From Lithodes maja (lineage: Eukaryota > Arthropoda > Malacostraca > Decapoda > Lithodidae): 64,000 nucleotides of DNA. Location of the stretch: NCBI GenBank assembly GCA_037953745.1, contig JBAKBP010004427.1:1-64000 (forward strand). Reading direction: 5' to 3'. The translations under genes were made by a program, and so were the position numbers. This document shows, in pieces, positions 45,154 to 56,069 of this stretch (the stretch's first letter is position 1; each line of letters opens with the position of its first letter). A model generated the notes under the pieces. The model had not been told where the DNA came from and searched no databases. It saw only the letters and a list, made by a program, of their open reading frames with translations.

Positions 45154-45175
45154 TGAGAAAGTTCACTAGGACCTC

Positions 45176-46462
45176 ACTAAGGGTAAACAGTACACTAGCG
45201 GTCACTGGGGACGTCCGCACTGGTCAATGGTCAGAGGGCAACTGAGGGCAACTTACCACTTGTAAGTAGACCAATATACCAGTCCTAACCATCCAGGGTT
45301 CGGTAAATGGATCACAATAGGCCTACTTCCATCAAAGCTACGCTCAACCCTTTACATCGACTTAACATGGCAGGTAATTTTGATGTGACACTACCAGAGG
45401 GTCATTGAACATCATATATTTATACTGTAGAGTGTATGAGAACTCCGAAGGAGTTAAAGTGGATATTTGCTTCTACACTCTAAAAGTGTATGGAACCCCC
45501 AATAGGCTAAGTAATGGAAGTACAAAGTCATTATATGTTGTGTATTTATATATATTATATATTATAATATATATAATATTATATTATATATTGTATATAT
45601 TATACAATATATAATATAATACACAATTATATTGTGTATATATTATTAGGATGTATTTTGGGTCTAAACTGGGAGCGATAAATACGAACAGTAAGCACAG
45701 AATATATTTGATTGTACAACGATAACTACACAGAGTTATAACAAATACTGTGAAATACTGTACATATACAACAAATACTTAGAATTTAATTACATTACTG
45801 TAAGAATGTCCTATAGAGTTTGTTAGAGACCATGGTGATTCCTAGTAACTCCCTGTTAACGTGGGAAGTACCGGGTCACTTGGGTAGACGCGTCCATCTT
45901 GAGGGGCCCAGGTGTGCATCACATGGTTAGAAGATGAGGTTCTTGTCATTTTGCAATCCTCTATTCCTTTGGCGGCCTTTCTGGGATGACGACCCTATTG
46001 TACAAAATAGAAGAGTCGTAGGGCGAGTGTCGTGCGATCTTTAAACCAGCTTAAACAAGCTATTTGATATCGAGTGGTAGCAAGATAGATGCCGTGGCGG
46101 CGCCTAATTTAGTTACACGGACATTGAACGTGGGGACGGTGTGCTATGGTGGCGCCTGAGGTTCTGGTGACAAAAGGAGCTGAAGCACAAGGGGGAAAAA
46201 GGGTCAAGGGAAGATGCTAGTATCCAGTCTACAACTATAACGTCCTCATCGGTGTTTGCCAAGGGCATCGTGCTGCTCATGATCTCTAGGCATTGACTCC
46301 ATCATAGAGCAGCTCTCTCCTGCAGGGCCTGGTTGTGTGCAACATCTTTTTGCCACTCTCGAAGCGTCCTGGGGAAATCCTTATACCACTCACTGCTTGG
46401 GGTGTTCGAAAGAGTCATTATTAGAGTACAGAAGGTCCTCGAGTTCCTGTAGCTCCATAAAG
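45176..46462. other. Unassigned stretch with AT palindromic tract
   Basis: 45,540-45,645 is an AT-only, self-complementary tract (TATATTATATATTATAATAT style). The rest may hold CR1 5' leader (to about 45,400) and flanking DNA. No gene recognised. Confidence 0.5.
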
Positions 46463-46465
46463 TTA

Positions 46466-46862
46466 AGGCCGCGTCATACAGAGGTCGACCGCAACCCGAC
46501 AGTAACCCGAAGGCAATGACTTGCACTTTTCACCCGAATTCACCCGAAGGCCCCGAATGAGACTCGTACCACGACTATGACTAGAAAGCAATTCGAATGC
46601 AATCCGAGGGACTAGAATGCGTCTCGAATACAAGTCAATGTTATCCCGTATATTACTCGAAACTAACCAGAAGTAGAACGGAATTGAATCGACCATGATT
46701 CGAAAGCTAATCGACGGTGACCCGAGTAGCAGATACCAACCCGAGTTAAAACCAAATCACACCCGAAGTAACCCGACTTAAAACCGAATGAAAACCGAAC
46801 CCTACCCGAAGTCAGGAACCCAACCGGAATGAAACCAGAATGTAAGTCGAACGTGACTAGAA
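46466..46862 (+). repeat. Subterminal repeat zone of the Harbinger element
   Basis: About 400 bp dense in short degenerate units built on CCCGA and TCGAA (for example TCACCCGAATTCACCCGAAG and ACCCGAAGTAACCCGAC), more than ten CCCGA occurrences, mostly in one direction. It lies between the terminus and the TATA box. Possibly transposase or partner-protein binding sites. Confidence 0.6.
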
Positions 46863-46905
46863 TAAGTAGATTATGACACGATTTTGAAGTTATGCATCAC
46901 CCCAC

Positions 46906-46914
46906 TATATAAAG
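46906..46914 (+). promoter_or_regulatory. TATA box of Harbinger transposase gene
   Basis: TATATAAAG, 50 bp upstream of the ATG at 46,964. A start about 30 bp downstream would fall near TTCATTTG at 46,936. Position is consistent with a core promoter. Confidence 0.6.
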
Positions 46915-46963
46915 AGAGGGTGTGGTCACACAAGCTTCATTTGTACAGTGCACCCAACCCAAC

Positions 46964-48293
46964 ATGTCACAGGAAAGCAACCTCCCGGATCCATCACGAC
47001 CAGAAGAGATGGATGACGAGGCATTGGAGTTGGCAATCTTGAGGCAGGAGATAGTTAATGCCAACCTCAGATATCAGATTACTGCCCGCGCCATCATGGA
47101 CAACGAACGTGAACCCCAACGTGCTCAACCTCGACGGCCACGACGACCAAGGAAACCCCGAAGCTGCAGCGTCAAGCCATGGGTGGCACAGCGAGACACA
47201 CGGACACTACCACCAGTTGCTGAAGAAACTCCAGGAAACTGACGTGGTTACCTATAAATACTTTCTGCGTATGGACGAGGAGCTGTTTAATATGATTGTC
47301 GAACGTGTCACACCCAGGATCAAGAAGGACGAGACCAACTGGAAGAAGCCCCTGGAGCCCGGACTGCGAGTTGCCATGACACTACGCTTTTTGGCCACTG
47401 GCGAGGCCTATAAGAGCATGGCACTGAACTTCCGTGTAGGTGCCAACACAATATCACTGGCAGTGTGGGAGACGTGTGAGGCAATCATACAGGAATACAT
47501 GGAGGAGCAAATAGTGTGCCCATCAACACCTGAAGGTTGGAAGGAGGTCGCCAAGGGCTTCAAGGATAGGTGGAACTTCGGACACACCATTGGGGCAATT
47601 GATGGGAAGCACATTGCCATACAGCCTCCAAGCAACTGCGGATCCTTGTACTACAATTACAAGCACTACCACTCCATTGTGCTCCTGGCAATAGTCGATC
47701 ACCTGGGAAAATTTCTGTACGTTGACGTTGGAGCGAACGGGTCAGCATCTGATGGTGGTATATTCCAGGTGACTGACATCCGGAAGGCCCTGGAGGACGG
47801 AGCAGCAGGATTGCCACCACCCGAGCCATTCCCAGGGGAGGACCAGCCAGTGCCCTACTTTCTGGTTGGTGATGACGCATTCCCAATGAGGGAGTGGTTG
47901 CAGAAGCCACACCCACACCGAGGGCTCGATGATGACAAGAGAAACTACAACTACAGACTGTCTAGGGCCAGGAGACAGGTAGAGAATGCCTTCGGTATGC
48001 TAGCCAACCGCTTCAGGTGCCTACTGACTACCATCAACGTACACCCCAGTACCATGGAGAAGGTAGTCCTGGCTTCATGCATACTCCACAATATGCTAAT
48101 CGACCGACGTGAGCCCCAACTAGAAGCCGGACTTAGTCGCCCTGAAATACCCCAAAGTGACTGGGCGAGGGACCCTTTGGATGGCTTGGAGCCACTTCGG
48201 CGCCAGAGAGGACCAGCCGCTGCCAAAGTGACTAGGGACTACCTGACCCAGTACTACAACCGCCCTGAACAGCGCCTTGCCTGGCAGGACTAG
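46964..48293 (+). CDS. PIF/Harbinger DDE transposase (N-terminal frameshift)
   Basis: Cuts and pastes the element. The catalytic part, 47,200-48,293, is one open frame (the ORF in that frame starts at 47,058): YKYFLRMDEELFNMIVERV, GAIDGKHIAIQPP (first Asp), a long middle with ANGSASDGGIF, VGDDAFPMREWL (second Asp), NYRLSRARRQVENAFGML (Glu) and ASCILHNMLID. All DDE_4-type motifs are present. The better N-terminus lies in another frame from the ATG at 46,964 (acidic start, then the basic PRRPRRPRKPRSCSVKPW block typical before the catalytic domain). It shifts into the catalytic frame near 47,195, so one indel or an unusual start is needed. I favour a single-base frameshift. Confidence 0.85.
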
Positions 48294-48528
48294 TAAAAAG
48301 GTAAGTTTCCACTATATGCAGGTCCATAATATCCCACACCCGTTGTATAAGTGTTGCACAATGTTGCAGTGCGACTGTCGTAGGTGTCCCAATACTGTCA
48401 TTGCAATGACATAAATCAAACTCCCTTCGATGCCGTATTATAAAAGTGTCAAAGTGATTGATAAATATATTGTATACAAACCTGAAAGTGAATCACAGCA
48501 CTAAATATTCTGACCTGTTATAAAGTTG

Positions 48529-48567
<39 letters not shown>

Positions 48568-49266
48568 TTGAAACATAAGTTCATTAAGATATAGCCCCTA
48601 CTTTATTATTAATATATTTGGTCAAAATCTCACTTAATTAAGATAAATCCCCTAATTTATTATTATTATATTTGCTCAAAGCCTCTAATTGAAATAACAA
48701 AAGAAATTGTTACCTTACTTTGGACTGCATGTCCACGTCACTTTATATGTTAAACTTTAATATTGTTTTCTGATTAATATTCACGAACATGTTGCTCAAG
48801 GATGTTGATTTGGTTAAAGTAATAACATGTTAACTTTTAATTATAGTCAATTTTTTTTCATTGTCCATAATATTTATATCATATTGGGATGTGTTAAATT
48901 TCTGTTTTTTTCTTATTTGTTGATGTTGATCTTGGCTGTTGATTTGTTTAAAGTAATAACATGTTAACATGGTCCAAAAATGTCAATGTCAATTTATTAT
49001 ATATCATATTGGGATGTGACACATTTCTGTTTTTGTTTGGTTGTTTTCAATTTAATTTAATTTTATATCCTATTCCCATGTGATCTACTCGATCATAATA
49101 TACTTTAACTTTATATTCCCTTTAATTATTATTAAGCAAGCAAATTAACCTTAGGAACAAGTAAAACATAGAAAATAAATTTTAGGAGTAAGCACAACAC
49201 AAGTAAAACATAGAAAATATACTTTTATTAAAATTAATGAGGTACAGAGGTAGAGATATTGGTTTT
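48294..49266. other. AT-rich intergenic spacer of the Harbinger element
   Basis: Lies between the two convergent genes. It has a (TA)n tract at about 48,535-48,564 and two partially repeated blocks (CATATTGGGATGTG at about 48,880 and 49,005). No coding signal. Confidence 0.6.
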
Positions 49267-50349
49267 TTAATGAGGTAAATCCAGCATGGTCTCCAAGAAG
49301 GCAGGGTCCAGGGGTGATTGTCGTACGGGCGTGGCACCAGGACGTGAAGGCCCATAGGCCTTCCACTGAGAGGGTGTGTCTGCCTGCTGGATTGGAGACT
49401 GCTGAATGTTTTTCCCTATATGGTGGTAGGACGTGCTAGTGGAAGGGGCATTAAGAGTTTCGTAATATTGACGTTGGGGATGATGTTGGGAAGGGCTTGG
49501 AGACAGGGGGTGGGAGATGGGTGCGAAGTGTGGGAGGGGTCCTAGGCCCTGGTGGTGGGAAATCATGGCATTTGAAAATCTTAGGACGTCCAGCTGGAAG
49601 GCCTGAATCAAGGGTGATGGAAGGTCACGCATGTTGGTCTGGAGTGTCTTGAAAAATGGCTTCAGACTCGCCTCTGCGGGGGTGTCCACCTGGTGGCTCC
49701 TCTGCCACACATGGTAGAGGTTGTCCAGCTCCTTCTCACCTTCACGAAGCTGTGTGAGAAAAATAAATGTATTAGAATGAATCAGACAATACTTCATAAA
49801 CATTAATGCAGTGTACCTTCATTACAATAATACGTGACAAAATAACCTCTGCACCATTAATATTGCCTAATAAACGTTACTGCATTGATCACATCGAAAT
49901 TTATAATAAGATTTATTGTATGAAACATTTTCTTTTTATATATACTAACAAATTTACATAATTGCGAATGTACAATTAAATGTGTTCAATACTATAATGG
50001 GTGACAGTCAGGGAGTGGCTCAGTGAAGGCACAGAGGGTGGGGTGTTTTGTGTTGCATGTGGGTGTATGTGTTAACGAGTGGAGAGATTCAATTATGATG
50101 GCATGTTAACATTGGATACATAATAATGATATTTACCCTGTCATACAGGTCGGGTTGGGCGGCTGGCGCCTAGCTGGGGGTGGCATCGGACCCAGATGAC
50201 CCGGGAGTTGCCACCACGGCTGAGCTTCCGGTCGCGGTGTCCTGGGTAGCTGTGGTTTGGGTTGGAGTGGGAGTTGACTCTGGCCCGTTCTCCCCTTCAG
50301 ACTCGACGTAGTCAACGATCTCCTCCTCCACAGTCGTTGTCTTGTAGAG
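49267..50349 (-). pseudogene. Harbinger second gene (Myb/MADF-like partner), two exons seen
   Basis: Two minus-strand exons are supported by splice signals and phase. Exon 50,137-50,349 has acceptor TTCCACAG before it and donor AGG|GTAAAT after it. Exon 49,267-49,749 has acceptor TTTTTCTCACACAG. Both junctions are phase 0. The first encodes an acidic Thr/Ser-rich linker (VEEEIVDYVESEGENGPEST), the second a helical C-terminal block (LREGEKELDNLYHVWQRSH, FFKTLQTNMRDLPSPLIQAF) and a Pro/Gln-rich tail. Harbinger elements encode a DNA-binding Myb/SANT- or MADF-type partner; the DNA-binding exon is not visible and probably lay beyond the Gypsy insertion. An in-frame TAG at 50,170-50,172 and the split make it inactive. 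Confidence 0.65.
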
Positions 50350-50451
50350 CTGTGGAATGTATCAGGTTATTAGTTTATGACAGTGTTGAACATCAATTTA
50401 TAGAGTAAATAATTTTCTAGCAACACTCATACATATAATTTATATATATAT

Positions 50452-52599
50452 TGTTACGTATCTTGATCCTCAAGTGGTTAACTTGATGAATCTAGATAGC
50501 ACAGAGATATATATTAAGGTATCAGTCAGCTGAAGGCAAAACAAATGTAAAATCTAATAAAATTATTTCCTGTTGTTGCTTCCTTTCCTTTTGGATCTTA
50601 GGACTTGGTATCCTTTATTGACTGATACTCTTTAATTATGAAAAATACTGAAACTAATTAAAGTCATGTAGTATTTATAAAGAATTATTATTTAACCGAA
50701 GCTTAGTAGGCTATGGTTATGAACCGAAGAAGTTATATCTAAAGAAGGACTATTAATTCTATAAAAAGTCTTGAAAGATAAATATTAAAGTAAGAATATT
50801 TCTGTCTCTTATCCTTTTTGAAATGAATAGATAGTTTTCTTCTATGTCCTTTTATTTATATTTAATGTAATTATTCTTGGTTCTTGTCTTACGTTAATAG
50901 GATTATATTATTATTATCATCAGGAGTAATATCAAAGTCACATAAAAAGTTAGATATATATATTTAATAATTAGTTAAATGTATTTCTTAACCACGTAAC
51001 ATTGAGGTTTGATTATGAGTAAATAAAGTTACAGGATCGCTTCATAGATTCGATTCAGGTCTCACTCAAATAATATGAAAAGCAAAATATAATATTTTGA
51101 AGCAAAAGAATTTTCTTCAGCTTAGGAAATCACTAGAAGTAATATTAACACAGCCATGTTAGTCTAGGGCGATATTACTAATACGAGACAATAGCATCAC
51201 CGTACTAAACACCGTTAACCTGACAAGCGCTAAATAGACCTAGGGGCTAGGGTAGTTATTTGTGCATTTCTAGCCTTGGATTCTGACAGAATTCGTTATA
51301 TTTACAATATAGAGCATTATTTGTTTTCGGTATGCTTTTATTTTACATATATGATGTATATATGAACCTTCAAGAGTGCTAAAATAAGTGGGAAAAGCAT
51401 TTGGGTGGTGAAAAACGAAGATATTGGCCACCCGGTCATAATCTCAGGCGAGAGAGAACCACAGGCAACCCTCCTCTCTCGCTGTCTGTGAGGTAACTGA
51501 GACGAGCGGGGCGGTGTGGGCCGGTGTCTGGGTGTTACATAACGATCTTTTCTGCAACCCACTTGTGCTACATTATCGCGGGAGAGAAAAATAACCGATA
51601 AATGATGATAATAAGAGGGAAAATAGGTGATAATTGAGGAGGGGAGGGAGGGGGAATAAGGTGGGGAAGGAGGGGAGGGGGGTGGGTGAGATTTACATGG
51701 ATGTGTACTGGAGGGGAATTATCTCACCTAGAGACAAATTCCTTTGTTTTGATAGGCCCTTTTTTTTTTTGGAAAGCTTTTTTTATGGTCTTGCTTCCGT
51801 GAGGCCTATCGCGTTCCCTATAGGAAGCCTTCCGTTAGGCCTATCGCGCTTGCCGGGTTAAGCAATGTAAGCTTAATTCAAAGAAAATGAAAGAACTCGT
51901 AAGTAATAATATAAAACAATAGTATTACTTTCATCATAACCCAATTACTTAAAGAGTTGCTTTAGTCCACAAGTTAGTCAACTAAAATAGTTAAGTACAT
52001 AATAATAGTAGCGTTAACGTTAATTCGCAATCAAATAGTTAAGTACACAATAATAGTAGAGTCAACGTTAATTCCCAATCACATATCTCACTAACCAACA
52101 TAACGTAAGTGTTTACACCGAACACACTTAACACACACATATATAATCTGACTGACAGTCACAATCCCATTATAATACTTCACCCCGTCTTCCTCCAGCT
52201 GCAAGTTCACCTTCCCCAACTCCAAATGAGACTGATTTGAATGCCCACAACTCTGGTCTTATATACCAAACAATGATGGTGTAGGAACGAATCAGGAGGC
52301 GGGGGTGGTGCCTGCTCCAATCATTGCTCCTCGAGTCGCATAACAGGTGCCTGGTCCACTCACAGCTCCTCGACTTGCATAGCAGGTGCCTGGTCCAATC
52401 ACAGCTCCTGGCGTCAAACATACGTCATAGCGTCGGTCATCAAGTAGTTTGCAGGGTCCCCTATGACGCACGCAGGTGTGAAGGCTAGTTTGCTGGTTTG
52501 CGGGCGAGGTAGTTTCCCCACTGCTTCACCGTTTGGGTAGTGCGACTCCTTCAACTCTAATTCTAACTCTTAAATTAACATACAGGGCTCCGTATGTCA
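50452..52599 (-). repeat. 3' LTR of Gypsy element IV
   Basis: 2,148 bp, starting TGACATACGG and ending GATACGTAACA on the minus strand. Homologous to, but clearly diverged from, the LTR pieces at 6,635 and 8,116. No second LTR of this copy is in the window. Confidence 0.85.
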
Positions 52600-52611
52600 G
52601 ACCTCCCCCCT
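52600..52611 (-). other. Polypurine tract of element IV
   Basis: AGGGGGGAGGTC on the minus strand, directly before the LTR start TGACATAC. Confidence 0.75.
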
Positions 52612-52624
52612 AGAAAAGAGTTTA

Positions 52625-52934
52625 AGGAGTATAGTACATAATATTAAACATAATACATAAATAGATTCACCACCAGATTGGCAACAGCAAGATTATAATG
52701 AGGATATAATAAGGATATCACCCAAAGTAGGCAACGTCTCCAGGTACCACATCAGAACATAGCCGGAACGTAGCTGGAGCGTTATTCGAACTGCAAGGCA
52801 TCTCACAGCTGAAGGCTTGACAGCGCACTACTAAAGCATAATATTTACCTCGCTACAAGGGAGAGCTAATTGCCAAAATCCTCTCATTAAATTAAACTTA
52901 CTGCTGTATGAGGCCAACCTGGTAAATGTAATCT
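52625..52934 (-). pseudogene. Degenerate duplicate of RT segments downstream of RNase H
   Basis: Stretches here match the element's own RT. 52,657-52,692 resembles 53,636-53,670, 52,765-52,820 resembles 53,785-53,840, and 52,830-52,930 resembles 53,860-53,955, in the same order and direction. The match is by eye, with many differences and gaps, and there is no open frame. Confidence 0.6.
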
Positions 52935-53411
52935 TTAACAGATACGTGAAAGGCAATCGGCTAGCACGTTCTGAACCCCCTTAATATGTTTGACATCCAG
53001 GGAGTATTCCTGCAGCAACAAACTCCACCTGGTCAGTCGTTGGTTTTTATTTTGGAACCTATGCAAAAATTTTAAGGGGTGATGGTCAGTATACACAGTG
53101 ATGGCACCAGAGGCAGATTGCACATAGACAGCAAAGTATTGAAGGGATAAAATTAATGCTAACAGCTCCTTCTCAATGACTGAATAGTTACGTTGGGCAG
53201 AATTTAATTTTTTACTGAAATAGCACACAGGATGCAATACCTCACAGTCGTCTTCCTGGAGCAACACTGCACCAACCCCGGTATTGCTCGCATCCACTGC
53301 CAGGGAAAAAGATCTGTTAAAATCAGGAGCTCGGAGTACAGGATAATTAGATAATATATATTTGGTAGCAATAAAGGCCTCTTCGCATTCAGAGGACCAC
53401 ACAAACTTCAC
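52935..53411 (-). pseudogene. RNase H domain (element IV)
   Basis: An open frame with WSSECEEAFIATKYILSNYP, LAVDASNTGVGAVLLQED (first catalytic Asp), YFSKKLNSAQRNYSVIEKEL (Glu), TVYTDHHPLKFL (Asp) and GVQNVLADCLSRIC (last Asp). It degrades element RNA during reverse transcription. All key residues are visible. It is separated from RT by a small deletion near 53,420-53,430 that changes frame. It lies C-terminal to RT, with no integrase after it. Confidence 0.85.
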
Positions 53412-55345
53412 ATCCTTATGGAGAAGGGAGGAGCTGTCAACTTGGAAAAATTTATAATGAAACGACTATAATAGCCAATCATGCCTAGGTACCTTTGGAT
53501 ATGTTTCTTAGTGCTAGGAGTTGGGAATTCTAGAATAGACTCTACCTTTGCTTGAGGAGGTGCAACCTGCCCCTGACCTACCGTATATCCTAGATACTGG
53601 ACCGTACTCTTTACAAAGGTGCATTTCTTAAGATTAACCACCAGATTGGCATCAGCAAGATTTAAGAACAGCAATCTAAGTTGGTAAAGATGCTCTTCCC
53701 ATGACTGTGAAAAGATAAGAATATCATCGATGTAGACAACGCACCCAGGTACCCCTTCAGTCACCAAATTCATGAGGCGCTGGAATGTAGCTGGGGCATT
53801 TTTCAAGCCATAGGGCATTACGTTACAGCAGAAGGCTTGATTGTTAACTACAAAGCATGAAATTTCCCTCGCTCTAGGGGTGAGAGCTACTTGCCAATAT
53901 CCCTTCATCAAGTCAATCTTGCTGATATAGGTGGCTGTACCAATCTGGTCAATGCAGTCGTCGATCCGTGGCAGTGGGTAGGTATCGTTCTTTGTGACAG
54001 CATTGACTTGCCTATAGTCCATACATAACCTATGGCTCCCGTCTGGCTTTGGCACAAGTATGACCGGACTACTCCACTGGCTTAAGGCCCTAGTGATCAG
54101 TTCGTTAGATAACATAAAGTCAAGCTCGACCTGCAGTATACTTCTGCGTTGTGGCGAGACACGGTAGGGGGATAGTTTAATGGGAGTTGCATCCCCTACG
54201 TCGATGTCGTGCACGGCCAAAGAAGTGAGCCCTGGAGTATCACGGAACACACTGGGAGACTGAGATAAAACAGAGATTATATGGTTCGCTTGCTCAGAGG
54301 GAAGATGACATAGTTTAGATGGTAATTCCCTCCAAGCCACTGAATTATACTGAAAGTTGGATAGGCTACATGACAAGTCAAAGTCTGCATGGATACCTTC
54401 AGGCTCTGGAACAGTCTGTTGCGGGTCAGTAAGAGAACTGAAAACTTCGTCCGCACCAGGCTGTCCACAGGACCTGACATTCACTGCCACAGTGGGAGAA
54501 TCTGGAGGAGAGGAATCAGGGGACCTATGGTAGGGTTTCAACATATTTATATGGAATACTTGTGTGGGCTTTCTCCTGTCTGGGGTAGTTACTAGATAAT
54601 CGGTAATGCTCACCCTCCGAATGATCTTATATGGGCCCCTGAACTTGGCAGATAAAGGTTGGCCAAAAAGGGGGAGCAGGACCAAAACCTCATCACCGGG
54701 CTGAAACTCCCTCTCACGGGCTTTTCTGTCATACCATTTCTTCATGGAGCTTTTAGCCACGGTTAAGTTTTGAGCGGCAAACTCACATGAGGATCTCAGC
54801 CGGGTTTTGAAATCTGAAACATACTTGAGGAGGTTTTGGTTCCCCTCCTGGCCAACTAGGCTATCCTGCAATAGTTGCAAAGGACCTCTTACTTGGTGAC
54901 CGAAAACTAGCTCATTAGGGGAAAAACCCAGGGATTCAGTTGGAACCTCACGAGTAGCAAATAAAAGAAAAGGTACCCCCTTATCCCACTCAACTCCGGT
55001 CTCTGTACAATATTTACGTAACATTCCCTTTAATGTCTGATGATATCGTTCGAGAACCCCTTGACTCTCTGGGTGGTAGGTGCTAGACTTAACATGCTCG
55101 ATACCCAACTCCTTCAGGGACTGCTGAAAAATGTTAGAGGTAAAATTAGTTCCTTGATCACTTTGCACCTCATGGGGGAAACCCATTCTGGTGAAGAATT
55201 TGAGCAGTTCCTTGATGACAGTTGGAGCAGAGGTAGTCCTTAAGGGTATAGCCTCTGGGTAGCGAGTTGCCATGTCCATGATAGTTAATAAATAAATGTT
55301 ACCTTGGGAAGTCTTAGGCAATGGGCCTACAATGTCCACTACCAC
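53408..55345 (-). pseudogene. Integrase-RT in one open frame (element IV)
   Basis: 645 codons with integrase first: MVVDIVGPLPKTSQG (Asp), VQSDQGTNFTS (Asp), YHPESQGVLERYHQ (Glu), then the FRGPYKIIRRVSITDYLV and KPTQVFHINMLKPY C-terminal blocks. After a linker of about 130 residues comes RT: GDATPIKLSPYRVSP, ILVPKPDGSHRLCMDYRQV, SKIDLMKGYWQVAL (motif A), MPYGLKNAPATFQRLMN (motif B), VVYIDDILIFS (motif C). The Met at 55,345 is a consequence of an upstream frameshift: an extra T in a T-run near 55,352-55,356 separates it from the integrase zinc region at 55,314-56,069. Confidence 0.9.
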
Positions 55346-55355
55346 CCGAGTAAAA

Positions 55356-56069
55356 AGGATTCTCGAAAACGGGCAAGGGCACCAGAGGATGTACAGGCAC
55401 CTTCTGATTGGGTTTTCCTGTCATCTGGCAAGTGTGACACACTCTACAACACTCTACTACATCTGCACGCATTCCTGGCCAGTAAAAGTGGGCTCTGATT
55501 CTGTCTAGAGTTTTTCTCACACCTAGGTGTCCTGCCAATGGTATACAATGTGCCATTTCCATGATATCTTTACGACAAGGTTTGGAGACTACTACTTGAT
55601 GGACGTCCCAAGCCCCGTCATCGATTGGTCTGTGTGGCGGTCTCCATCTTCGCCACAATACTCCTCCTTTGAGGTAGAAACATTCACCACCCTCCTTCTC
55701 ACATTCCTCTTCACTCACGGACCTGGCAGCTAACTCCTTGCATTCACTATCATCTCTCTGTAGCTCTACCAGGCCACTAGGACAATTTGGAGGAGTTTCA
55801 TGGTCATCGTTAGGGTCAAGATGAGCCATAAAGGTGTCAGATAAATCCACCTCAGTCACATCAGGCACAGTTGGAGCGTCATTCACACTCTCATCATCCC
55901 TTTCATCAACTCTTACATTCGGTACATTTCTGTCTGAGGGAACTGCTACTTGAGACATTGAACGTGTGACAGCACACACAGGGAAAACTGTTGGCATCTC
56001 CTTTTCGAGCTCACCGGTTAGTGGCTCGTTAACAGGGTTAAGTGACAAAATGGGGTCTGGTCGGACCTT
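55356..56069 (-). pseudogene. Post-protease linker and integrase zinc domain (element IV)
   Basis: Frame from the break at 56,069 through TGELEKEMPTVFPVCAVTRS, an acidic linker (DLSDTFMAHLDPNDD), and CFYLKGGVLWRRWRPPHRP. The integrase N-terminal zinc domain follows: MAHCIPLAGHLGVRKTLDRI, then CCRVCHTCQMTGKPNQ. Sequence upstream of 56,069 belongs to the 1,005-bp repeat and not to this protein. Confidence 0.8.

Larger units (their letters stand above)
37231..45175 (-). mobile_element. Near full-length CR1-like LINE (copy F), split by three insertions
   Basis: The 3' tail (complement of TTCTTATG octamers) is at 37,231 and the ORF1 start is near 45,153. The parts in minus-strand order are 44,248-45,175 (ORF1), 41,942-43,302 (ORF2 endonuclease), 39,761-41,022 (RT) and 37,231-37,888 (RT C-terminus and 3' UTR). 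Removing inserts E, G and H brings these parts into register. About 4.2 kb without the inserts, which is normal for CR1. Confidence 0.87.
46463..50451 (+). mobile_element. PIF/Harbinger DNA transposon, right part displaced by Gypsy IV
   Basis: Left end: TTA (the 3-bp target usual for this superfamily) then AGGCCGCGTCATACAG. It carries a DDE transposase on the plus strand and a second, convergent spliced gene on the minus strand, the two-gene arrangement of Harbinger elements. The second gene is cut in an intron by the LTR of Gypsy IV at 50,452, so the right terminus is not in view. Confidence 0.85.

Noticed and set aside
45600..46462. Possible host exon near 46,300-46,460
   Set aside because: Only short frames on both strands; no splice-linked set of exons or familiar domain could be supported.
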